Shown here piece after piece: positions 35,751 through 42,870 of a stretch of DNA of 43,768 nt. The first letter of the stretch is position 1. Each line of letters opens with the position of its first letter. The notes under the pieces are model-generated. The model was not told the DNA's origin, did not search any database, and saw nothing but the letters and a program-made list of their open reading frames with translations. Both the position numbers and the translations under genes were made by a program. Origin of the DNA: Leptospirillum sp. (GTDB lineage Bacteria > Nitrospirota > Leptospirillia > Leptospirillales > Leptospirillaceae). The stretch lies in contig DAHWKF010000109.1 in the NCBI GenBank assembly GCA_027343785.1, positions 1-43,768 of the forward strand. The letters run 5' to 3'.

Positions 35751-36206
35751 ATGGACCACTCCGTTTCCCGATCTTTCAGGATCTTCTTTCTGGCCACAGG
35801 TCTTGTCGTCATCTCCGGCATCCTGATCATCGCTTTCCGGGTTTCGGGCCCCCAGTCAAAACTCAAGGGGGATTCCCTCCCGAAAGCGATCCAGAGTCTC
35901 GACAGGAGAATGCAGCAGAAAATGCAGGCCATGAACCAGATGCTGGTCACCCAGAACGGGCTGAAGGGCCCCCTTTTCCTGACCAGCTCCATCCGGTTCG
36001 AAGGCCAGGTGTTCCAGACGACCGTCAGTCCCGAATGGAACGCTCTTCCCCGCCACACCAAAAAGCTGATCCTGAAAACCGTCCTGGAAAACTACAGGAG
36101 CTCCCGGCAGCAGAGACTGAAACAGCCGGGGGAACCGACCATCATCTTTCTTGAAGATAACAAAAAAGTCGCAGTTCATACCATTCTGGAAGACATTATC
36201 CATTAA
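35751..36206 (+). CDS. Small membrane-anchored protein of unknown function
   Basis: A single N-terminal hydrophobic helix (IFFLATGLVVISGILIIAF) anchors a 120-residue domain that probably faces the periplasm. The domain is mostly helical at first (KAIQSLDRRMQQKMQAMNQML), then strand-rich. I do not recognise the family. AGGAG 8 bases before the ATG supports the start. Its last 11 bases overlap the antisense end of the next gene. Confidence 0.65.
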   Translation: MDHSVSRSFRIFFLATGLVVISGILIIAFRVSGPQSKLKGDSLPKAIQSLDRRMQQKMQAMNQMLVTQNGLKGPLFLTSSIRFEGQVFQTTVSPEWNALPRHTKKLILKTVLENYRSSRQQRLKQPGEPTIIFLEDNKKVAVHTILEDIIH

Positions 36207-36642
36207 AAACCGAATGGCCATGGTCCGGAAAAGCCAGTCTGCGCTCGCGGGCATCCGTCACGCCCGGCACATTCAGGTACCGCTCGGTGAATGCCCAGAA
36301 CTGTTCGGCAGGTGCCGGCTTTCCCGGCATCAGCCGGGGGAGCCATGCCGCCCGGAGAACCGGGGTCCCGTCGCCATCCTGAAAAACGATCGCCATCCGG
36401 ATTCCCCCGTTTTCCTTGGGAGAAAGATCAAAAATCACTTTCTCCACCCGGTCTATTCTGCAATGAAGGTGCCAGGCTTCGCGTTCGATCGTCAGCGACG
36501 CCCCGTCGACTTCAACTTTTCTTGCGTCTCCGCAATACAGTTCGGCAACCCCTCCGGGAGAACGCACGGAAAAGAGGCACACACCGGAACGGTACATCTC
36601 CAGTATCATTTCACCGATCAGCTTCAGTTTTGTCTGCTCCAA
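36196..36642 (-). CDS. Unknown protein, 148 residues
   Basis: A soluble protein with alternating strands (CLFSVRSPGGVAELYCGDARKVEV, SLTIEREAWHLHCRI, EKVIFDLSP) and a C-terminal helical part. There is weak by-eye resemblance to haem-utilisation proteins of the ChuX/HutX type, but no firm signature. The start is a TTG at 36642 with GGAGG about 5 bases upstream. It overlaps the end of the opposing gene by 11 bases, so regulation by collision or antisense is possible but not shown. Confidence 0.6.
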   Translation of the reverse strand: MEQTKLKLIGEMILEMYRSGVCLFSVRSPGGVAELYCGDARKVEVDGASLTIEREAWHLHCRIDRVEKVIFDLSPKENGGIRMAIVFQDGDGTPVLRAAWLPRLMPGKPAPAEQFWAFTERYLNVPGVTDARERRLAFPDHGHSVFNG

Positions 36643-36659
36643 GGAACCTCCACTCCTAT

Positions 36660-36689
36660 TTGCCTTGTCACGACCTTTTCCAGTATAGT
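36660..36689 (+). promoter_or_regulatory. Promoter upstream of tRNA-Glu
   Basis: TTGCCT (36660-36665) and TATAGT (36684-36689) with an 18-base spacer match four and five of six consensus bases. A start would fall about 20 bases before the tRNA, which fits a tRNA leader. Confidence 0.55.
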
Positions 36690-36717
36690 CTCAGGGTTTC
36701 AGATAATGTCACCCCAT

Positions 36718-36793
36718 GGTCCCATCGTCTAGTGGCCCAGGACGCTGGCCTCTCACGCCGGAAACACGGGTTCGAAACCCGTTGGGACCACCA
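36718..36793 (+). tRNA. tRNA-Glu (anticodon CTC)
   Basis: A 76-base cloverleaf: acceptor GGTCCCA pairs with TGGGACC, the anticodon stem CTGGC/GCCGG encloses the loop CTCTCAC with anticodon CTC at 36752-36754, and the T arm contains GGTTCGAAACC. The terminal CCA is encoded. Anticodon CTC reads GAG. Confidence 0.95.
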
Positions 36794-36869
36794 CCCGTCA
36801 GTCTGGATAACGGAATTTTCTTGAAGCTCCTTTCGACAGGGCAGTCTCTTTGACCGGCCCTTCCCAACG

Positions 36870-37535
36870 ATGAACGACTTCCCGCGAGAACCCAAAGGAC
36901 TGCTCTTCGACCTGGACGGAACGCTTGTGGATTCTTTCAGGCCCATCCACAGTTCGTTTCAGGCCGTTCTCGACAAACTGGGCATCGACAGGACCCTCTC
37001 CTGGCAGGAGATGCTGTCGATTGTCGGCACGTCCCTGAGAGATTCCCTCCGGTGTCTGGTCCCGGAAGAAAAAGCCGACGAAGGGGTGCGGCTGTTCCGT
37101 GAACACTATAACCGGATCGTTCTCGAGCAAACCACGGCCCTTCCAGGAGCATCGGAACTTCTGGCGGACCTCCGGAGACGAATGATTCCGGCGGGAATCG
37201 TCACCAACAAGAAAGGTGACGCCGCCAGACGCATTGCGGAGCATCTGGGATTTACGCCCGGACTGGCATGCGTGCTCGGAGAAGGGGACGGTTTCCCGGA
37301 AAAGCCGGCTCCCGACATGCTTCACCAAGCCATCAGGCTTCTGGGGACGCCACCGGGGCAGACCCTGTTTGTCGGAGATTCCCCGTACGATTTTCAGGCG
37401 GCCCGCAGAGCGGAGATTCCCGTCGTTCTCCTCCCTACCGGAACCCATGCGGAAGAAGAACTCCGGAAACTGGAGCCCGACCATTTTTTTCCCGACCTCG
37501 AACAATTCGGCAAATGGGTTCTGGAAGTCCTTTAG
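36870..37535 (+). CDS. HAD-family phosphatase, phosphoglycolate phosphatase-like
   Basis: The 221-residue protein has the HAD nucleophile motif DLDGTLVDS near residue 14, the second motif IVTNKKG near 112, the lysine region EKPAPDML and the Asp motif VGDSPYDFQAA near 170. The cap domain type fits subfamily IA, as in Gph and PpaX. Phosphoglycolate is the commonest substrate in this branch but is not shown here. The ribosome binding site is weak. It ends on the opposing slp gene with a four-base overlap. Confidence 0.85.
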   Translation: MNDFPREPKGLLFDLDGTLVDSFRPIHSSFQAVLDKLGIDRTLSWQEMLSIVGTSLRDSLRCLVPEEKADEGVRLFREHYNRIVLEQTTALPGASELLADLRRRMIPAGIVTNKKGDAARRIAEHLGFTPGLACVLGEGDGFPEKPAPDMLHQAIRLLGTPPGQTLFVGDSPYDFQAARRAEIPVVLLPTGTHAEEELRKLEPDHFFPDLEQFGKWVLEVL

Positions 37536-38092
37536 GGAATGCCTCCCGACGGAACGTAAGGCCCACCCCCCGGCGGGGTCATGACGGGCCCCATCGGCGG
37601 GGAGGAGAGGATCACGGGAGGGAGCCAGGTATGCATCCGCAAGACATTCAGCGTGACAAGATGCAGATATCCTCCGTTATCCATGGCGACAGGATAACGC
37701 ATCCTCCGGACGACGCCAATGACGGTGATCTCTTTTCCGCGGGAAAGCTTTGAAGGGTCGACCGGCCCGTCTGTTACGAGCAGAATATAGCCCCGGGAAG
37801 ACTCCGGTTCGACAGGATGGTAGTTTTCGTCCAGGGGCATGGGCGTCAGCCGGATATACGCCTTGTTTGTCCGGTTGTCGACGGCATCCACCCTGCCCCC
37901 CACGATGACTTTTTCGCCCGTCAGCCGTTTCCAGTGTTTTTCGACCATCCGGAAATCAACCTCCTGACGAACATCCCGGAGATCTTCCGGATCGAACGTG
38001 GGAGGGTTCAGCCACGAACACCCCGCAATCAGCAAAACCAGAACAGGGAAACAGGATACCGGCCATCGGCGCGAACCCGGACAAAAACCCAT
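37532..38092 (-). CDS. Slp/YeaY family outer-membrane lipoprotein
   Basis: The lipobox LLIAGC near residue 25 shows this is a lipoprotein. The rest carries the Slp family pattern: GGRVDAVDNRTNKAYIRLTPMPLDENYHPV, then SRGYILLVTDGPVDPSKLSRGKEITVIGVV. The C-terminal 30 residues are rich in Pro and Gly. Slp members are induced by starvation or acid in enteric bacteria; that role is not shown here. A GGAGG precedes the start ATG by about 5 bases. It converges with the HAD gene. Confidence 0.85.
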   Translation of the reverse strand: MGFCPGSRRWPVSCFPVLVLLIAGCSWLNPPTFDPEDLRDVRQEVDFRMVEKHWKRLTGEKVIVGGRVDAVDNRTNKAYIRLTPMPLDENYHPVEPESSRGYILLVTDGPVDPSKLSRGKEITVIGVVRRMRYPVAMDNGGYLHLVTLNVLRMHTWLPPVILSSPPMGPVMTPPGGGPYVPSGGIP

Positions 38093-38284
38093 CCATCCTC
38101 CGGAAGACCATCATGGGGCTATTTTCACGGGGAAGGCCGACCCGCAGCTTTCCCCAAACGCCAAAAACTCCCTTGCTTTTCCGAAAACGACAATCAGTGT
38201 AACATATTTCGGAGGGGGTTCCGGAGAAACGAAAGAACGGGACAACGGTCAACACTTATTTTAACCGATGGAGGAGAGCCGGTG

Positions 38285-38938
38285 ATGTTTCCAAACGAAT
38301 GGAAGAGGGAGGCTTCAAGCAGCGACTATTTTTTCCGCCCCTTCGAACCATTGGACGAATCGGCGATCAACAACTCCCTTCCCCCGGAAAAACCTTACTG
38401 GAAAGACTTTGTCCATATCCCGTACGAACCGGAAACCATCGACAAGACGCCCTGCGTCCTCCTGCTTCCCGTCGACCCTTTCCGGATCTGGGCGGGTCTC
38501 CAGAGGCCGACAGCCCACACGGAAAGCCGACGCCACCTGATCCTGCGCGTGATGGACGTCACTTCGGCCAGAAGCCGGGGGGACCGCTCTTCCGACCCCC
38601 GGGCCGACTACTCCTTTGAGCTGGACCCCGGAGAATCCCAATCATGGTTCATCCCTCTCTGGAGTTCGGGGCGTTCGCTGTATGCCCTGATGGGGTTTGT
38701 CGAGAAGGGCCAGTTTGTCACGATCGCCCGGTCCAACGAGGTCCGCACCCCCATGGGTCGGGTCCGGGGAACCCGGGGGCGCTTTCTCCAGGTAGCCGGA
38801 AGCGGCGGGGGCAGCCGAAAATCCGTCTCTTTTCCGGGACGGCCGGGAAGCGCCACAGGCAGGACATTCGGCTCCTTTCCGTCCATTTCTTCTCCGTTTT
38901 ACGGGGGATCCTCGTCTCCCGGCCCCCGTTCTTCGTAG
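38285..38938 (+). CDS. DUF4912 protein
   Basis: The 217-residue protein has the DUF4912 core: LLPVDPFRIWAGL, LILRVMDVTSARS, SFELDPGESQSWFIPLW, YALMGFV and ARSNEVRTPMG. A Gly/Ser-rich tail of about 60 residues follows. The ATG at 38285 has GGAGGAG 8 bases upstream. It is the first gene of the unit with pspA, 63 bases apart. A stretch of 190 bases separates it from slp and probably holds the promoter, though I see only a weak one (TTGCTT at 38173). Function unknown. Confidence 0.82.
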   Translation: MFPNEWKREASSSDYFFRPFEPLDESAINNSLPPEKPYWKDFVHIPYEPETIDKTPCVLLLPVDPFRIWAGLQRPTAHTESRRHLILRVMDVTSARSRGDRSSDPRADYSFELDPGESQSWFIPLWSSGRSLYALMGFVEKGQFVTIARSNEVRTPMGRVRGTRGRFLQVAGSGGGSRKSVSFPGRPGSATGRTFGSFPSISSPFYGGSSSPGPRSS

Positions 38939-39001
38939 CTTTTTCAGACACATATCCGCAAAGCTTGACTTGTGCAGCAGGGAATTCAGGGAGGTTTTCA
39001 G

Positions 39002-39682
39002 ATGAGCATTTTCGAACGATTCAGAACGATCTTCAAGGCAAACGCCAACGAACTGGCTGACAAGCTGGAAGATCCGGCCGCCATCATCAACCAGAAGCTG
39101 GAAGAACTCGACGACAAGCTGGACCGCGCGCAGGGCGCCCTCGTGAAGGAGATGGCCGAGATCAAGCTTCTCGAACAAAAGGTGCGGGAGACGGAAGATG
39201 GCGTCCGCCTCTACCAGGAACGCGCGGAAAAAGCGGTCAAGGCGGGAAAAGACGAACTGGCCAATAAAGCCCTGGAGGAAAAGGCCCGACTTTCCGCCAC
39301 GCTGTCCGACCTGACGCGGCAGAAGGACGATCAGGCGTCCGTCGTCTCCGAGCTGAAGGCGGACCTTGAAAAACTCCAGAAACTCCGGGACGATTTCAGA
39401 AATCGCCAGTCCCTTCTTTCTCTCAAGGAAGAACGGGCCAAATCCAAGGAAGAGATCAACGCCATCCGCGCCGAAATCGATCCGGACCATATCGGCCGTG
39501 AAATGACCCGGATGTCGGAAAAAATCGACCGGATGGACGCCCAGGCGCAGGCCACAAAAGAGCTGGCCGACCAGAAGAGCGGATCCGATGCGGAAGCGGC
39601 CTTCCGGGCGCTGGACAGTTCCGATACGCCGGTCGAGGATGAACTGGCGGCCCTCAAGAAAAAACTGGGCAGCCCCACATGA
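39002..39682 (+). CDS. pspA: PspA/IM30 family membrane-stress protein
   Basis: This 226-residue, nearly all-helical protein matches PspA/Vipp1/IM30, which oligomerise on damaged inner membranes (the ESCRT-III superfamily). It begins MSIFERFRTIFKANANELADK, with the amphipathic membrane-binding helix, followed by long coiled coils with many Glu and Lys pairs. GGGAGG is 7 bases before the ATG. There is no PspF, PspB or PspC nearby, so control must differ from the E. coli system. The next gene may overlap its stop as ATGA, but a better start lies later. Confidence 0.93.
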   Translation: MSIFERFRTIFKANANELADKLEDPAAIINQKLEELDDKLDRAQGALVKEMAEIKLLEQKVRETEDGVRLYQERAEKAVKAGKDELANKALEEKARLSATLSDLTRQKDDQASVVSELKADLEKLQKLRDDFRNRQSLLSLKEERAKSKEEINAIRAEIDPDHIGREMTRMSEKIDRMDAQAQATKELADQKSGSDAEAAFRALDSSDTPVEDELAALKKKLGSPT

Positions 39683-39708
39683 GAGCAGGCGAATCAGGAG
39701 TTCCACGT

Positions 39709-40950
39709 ATGCCGCGGGTGATTCTGGGTGTTCTTTTTTTGCTTCTGACAACCACTCCGGCCTTTTCGGACAGCGCCTTCGAAAAGGGTCTCCGTCTCTA
39801 CCATCAGGGCAATGCGGAAGCCTCCCTGAACGTGTTCCGGGACCTGCACAATCACCAGCCGACAGGAACGGGAAAGTACCTTTACTTCATGGCACTATCC
39901 GCCCACCACCTGCGGGAGGAGCACGACGCCCTGCGTTACCTGGATCTGGCGATCCGGACCAACCCCTCCCTCTCCTTCGCGCATAACAGAAACCATGTCA
40001 TGAACCTCAAAACCCGGCTGGAGAAGGAGCTGGCCGACCAGGGCCTCCAGATTCCGGAAGGCGCCCGCACGGCGAGCCAGCCCATGATGGCGGCGATGGC
40101 TCCGGAGCACCACTCCTCCCATCTTCTCACCATCGCGCTGATCGCGATCATGGCGATCGGGGTCCTGCTGTTTGTCGCCGGAAAGATGCAGGGACAAAAA
40201 AAAGAAGGAGACGGGCGCCAGCACAAAAAGGAGATGGAAGAAACCGGTGCCCGCCTGATGACGGCGGTCGACAAGCTGAGGGACGAAAAAAACTATTACC
40301 TGCTGGATCATTCGGAAAAGAAAACGGCGCTGGAGGCGGCCTTTGAACGGCTGGACCAGGCCTATACCACCGTTCTGAATTACCTGAGAACACCCGACAA
40401 TCCTTCGACGGACTGGGCGAGCGTCCATCAGAAGTTCGAAGCCGCCCTGGCGCCGGTGGACCAGGCGATCCTTGAAATCCGGAACCTGATGGGAGAAGCA
40501 CCGGCCCATCCTGCCTCCCCGGAATCAACCCCCAAAACGGGCGGAGAACTCCCCCCCTCCTCCGCCGAGCCACCACCCACATCGACGGCCTTTAACCCGG
40601 ACAAATGCGTTTTTTGTGGGGCCGATGGCCGTGAAGGACGGACCATCTCCCTGGAGCGCGACGGAAAGGTCGCTTACGCCCGGGCCTGTCCGAAATGTCT
40701 TGCCGAAATGGACCAGAACTACCAGAAAACGGGAACCTACGCGCCTCCTTCCTCCTTCTACCAGGGGGGCATGCCTTTCATGGGCGGCGGAATGTCGTTC
40801 GGAGACATGATGCTTCTCGACTGGATGATGCACTCCGAACAGCAACCGGTCCATGTCGACGTCTCGGGCGATCATCCGGGAGATATGACCGGGCAGGGAT
40901 TCCGGGACGACCGTCAGGGGTCGCTCGACTCTTCTCCGGATGTCTCCTGA
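39709..40950 (+). CDS. Membrane protein with TPR-like domain and zinc ribbon
   Basis: A signal peptide (ILGVLFLLLTTTPAFS) is followed by two TPR-like helix pairs (FEKGLRLYHQGNAEASLNVF, then HHLREEHDALRYLDLAI) and a membrane helix (LLTIALIAIMAIGVLLFVAG) near residue 145. The C-terminal part is a coiled-coil-like region, then CVFC...CPKC, a probable zinc ribbon near residue 300, and a Gly/Met-rich tail. The ATG at 39709 has AGGAG upstream; the ATG at 39679, which overlaps pspA, is the alternative. It is cotranscribed with pspA and could be a periplasmic-to-cytoplasmic adaptor. The family is unknown to me. Confidence 0.75.
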   Translation: MPRVILGVLFLLLTTTPAFSDSAFEKGLRLYHQGNAEASLNVFRDLHNHQPTGTGKYLYFMALSAHHLREEHDALRYLDLAIRTNPSLSFAHNRNHVMNLKTRLEKELADQGLQIPEGARTASQPMMAAMAPEHHSSHLLTIALIAIMAIGVLLFVAGKMQGQKKEGDGRQHKKEMEETGARLMTAVDKLRDEKNYYLLDHSEKKTALEAAFERLDQAYTTVLNYLRTPDNPSTDWASVHQKFEAALAPVDQAILEIRNLMGEAPAHPASPESTPKTGGELPPSSAEPPPTSTAFNPDKCVFCGADGREGRTISLERDGKVAYARACPKCLAEMDQNYQKTGTYAPPSSFYQGGMPFMGGGMSFGDMMLLDWMMHSEQQPVHVDVSGDHPGDMTGQGFRDDRQGSLDSSPDVS

Positions 40951-42029
40951 TGCGCTTTCTTTTTTATGCGTCCAACGGCCTGGGGATCGGACACCTGTCG
41001 CGACTGCTGTCGGTCGCCCAATCCGTATCAACGCAGGCACCCGCCTCCGAAATCCTTTTCCTGACCCAGTCGGAAGCCGGTCCGTTTCCTGAAACTTTCC
41101 CTTTTTATGCCATCCGCGTTCCGGGCCGGAACCGGGCCCGGACAGGGGGCCTCACCGCAAAATCCTACCTGCAGACGGTCCGCCCCCTCATCCTTCAGGC
41201 GATTGCCGCCTTCGATCCCCACCTGATGGTCACCGACACCTTTCCCGAAGGACCGGAAAAGGAATTGGCTCCGGCCATGGAATGGCCCATCCACAAGGCC
41301 TTCATCTTCCGGGAACAGCACGTACGACGGACCGAAGATCCTTACCTGCATCAGGTCTTGCGGCGATACAACCGGATTCTCGTTCCGCATGACGAAGGGA
41401 CGGTCCCGATTCCCGCCTTTCTGAAGAATGATCCCCGCCTGAGATGGACCGGTCCCATTTTGCCGTTACAACCGCTCCTGTCACGGGAAGAGGCACGCGA
41501 ACGTCTTGGCATTCCCCCCGACCAGAAGACTCTTCTCCTGTCTTTCGGAGGGGGAGGCGATCCCGAAGGGAAACAGAGGGCGAAGGATGTCGCCCTGTTT
41601 TTGCGCCGGAAAAAGATTCCTTTTTTTTACGCCTCCGGCCCCCTCAATCACACCCTCCCGGAGAGCATCCACGCCTCCGAATGGCTTCCCCTCTGGCCGG
41701 TCAGGCCTTTTCTCCGGGCATTTGACGGCGCTGTCGCGAGTGGCGGATACAATACCGTTCATGAACTTCTCGAAGCCCGCATACCGGCATTTTTGTGCGG
41801 ATTTTCCAGGATACTGGATCCCCAGGGGGAGCGGATCGAACGGTTGGCCGGCGAGGGTCTGGTGATGGCATTGAAAGGGCATGACAACGGGAGGCTCGAG
41901 CCGTCACTGGATATCTTCCTGGACAAGCTTCCGGAACTGATAGAATCTGTCCGGGCGCGTCACCCCGTCGTCTACGATGGAAGCAGGATCGCTGCGGGCA
42001 TTCTTCTCGAGATCTTTCAGACCACATGA
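40950..42029 (+). CDS. Glycosyltransferase, GT28/MurG-like fold
   Basis: The 359-residue protein begins FLFYASNGLGIGHLSRLLSVA, as MurG-type transferases do, and has the C-terminal VASGGYNTVHELLEARIPAFL donor-binding signature. The fold has two Rossmann domains. The substrate is unknown. The ATG overlaps the previous stop as TGATG. It passes directly to the next gene by ATGA. Confidence 0.82.
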   Translation: MRFLFYASNGLGIGHLSRLLSVAQSVSTQAPASEILFLTQSEAGPFPETFPFYAIRVPGRNRARTGGLTAKSYLQTVRPLILQAIAAFDPHLMVTDTFPEGPEKELAPAMEWPIHKAFIFREQHVRRTEDPYLHQVLRRYNRILVPHDEGTVPIPAFLKNDPRLRWTGPILPLQPLLSREEARERLGIPPDQKTLLLSFGGGGDPEGKQRAKDVALFLRRKKIPFFYASGPLNHTLPESIHASEWLPLWPVRPFLRAFDGAVASGGYNTVHELLEARIPAFLCGFSRILDPQGERIERLAGEGLVMALKGHDNGRLEPSLDIFLDKLPELIESVRARHPVVYDGSRIAAGILLEIFQTT

Positions 42030-42592
42030 AAACCGGCAGGGAGCCCATGTCCCCTTCACTCATCCGAAAATATCCCGGACACTTTTACAGGTTCGTCCCT
42101 CTTCTCTTCTGCTTTTTTCTCTCATTCCCTTCTATCCCGGCGAACGCCCGCGCCACCGGTGATGATGCTCTCCTGAACACCCTCCGGAAGGATGTCGAAG
42201 GCATCTACCTGTCCCACATCCCCCAGGCTTTTTCCCTGTCGGTGATCGCCACGCGTCCCGGGATTCTCTATGCGGGAACAATCTCCGATCCGGGAGGATC
42301 CGTACACATCCTCTCAAGGCAGGCTCCCCGAAAGGAGATCGTTCTCGAACGGATCGCAAAAGACAAAATCCGTTTCACCCTGGCACCTGTCCAGAACAAA
42401 TCTCCCGACACTTTCTCCTTCCAGACCCGCACCGGATGCTTTACCCTGACTGTTTGGCAAAGCCCTCCCCGACATTTGCCACTTATCCATCTGAACGGAT
42501 ACACCCCTCCGGTGAAAAAAATGCCGGTCATCTTCTGCGGCCATGGCCATCATATCCGTTACGAATGGCAAGGCCCCTACCCCGGAAAATGA
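42026..42592 (+). CDS. Small exported protein of unknown function
   Basis: This 188-residue protein has a hydrophobic export segment (FVPLLFCFFLSFPSIPANA) after a short basic stretch, then a strand-rich domain (GILYAGTISDP, RFTLAPVQNK, GCFTLTVWQS). I do not recognise the family. The ATG at 42026 overlaps the glycosyltransferase stop; an ATG at 42047 is an alternative. It closes the pspA unit, and the tRNA-Leu promoter begins 10 bases later. Confidence 0.68.
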   Translation: MKTGREPMSPSLIRKYPGHFYRFVPLLFCFFLSFPSIPANARATGDDALLNTLRKDVEGIYLSHIPQAFSLSVIATRPGILYAGTISDPGGSVHILSRQAPRKEIVLERIAKDKIRFTLAPVQNKSPDTFSFQTRTGCFTLTVWQSPPRHLPLIHLNGYTPPVKKMPVIFCGHGHHIRYEWQGPYPGK

Positions 42593-42602
42593 CGCCCGCC
42601 GC

Positions 42603-42631
42603 TTGAGAAGACCATCCCTTCCGGATATGAT
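42603..42631 (+). promoter_or_regulatory. Promoter for tRNA-Leu
   Basis: TTGAGA (42603-42608) and TATGAT (42626-42631) with an exact 17-base spacer. The expected start falls near 42638, about 20 bases before the tRNA. Confidence 0.75.
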
Positions 42632-42658
42632 CATTTCCACAAGCCCCCCTCCTCCCAT

Positions 42659-42745
42659 GCCGGAGTGGCGAAACAGGCAGACGCAAGGGACTTAAAATCC
42701 CTCGACCGAAAGGTCATACCGGTTCGATCCCGGTCTCCGGCACCA
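42659..42745 (+). tRNA. tRNA-Leu (anticodon TAA)
   Basis: An 87-base class II tRNA: acceptor GCCGGAG with CTCCGGC, anticodon loop CTTAAAA with anticodon TAA, a long variable arm and T loop GGTTCGATCC, with the CCA encoded. It sits at the edge of an integrase gene and is a probable insertion site. Confidence 0.95.
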
Positions 42746-42747
42746 TA

Positions 42748-42795
42748 TTTTAAGCCATTAAAAGAAAACATACCCTTGCTCAAATAAATTAATTT
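42748..42795. repeat. AT-rich spacer with inverted repeats between tRNA-Leu and the integrase
   Basis: TTTTAA-GCCA-TTAAAA (42748-42763) is a perfect inverted repeat, and AAATTAATTT (42786-42795) is a second short palindrome. The region is far more AT-rich than its surroundings. It may hold an attachment or integrase-binding site; the second copy of the site would lie outside the window. Confidence 0.45.
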
Positions 42796-42870
42796 GGCGC
42801 CCCCATGGTGCCCGGACTTCAAAAATGCTTTGATCCTCTCCTCCAAAATTTCTCCGGGATGAGGTCGAAA

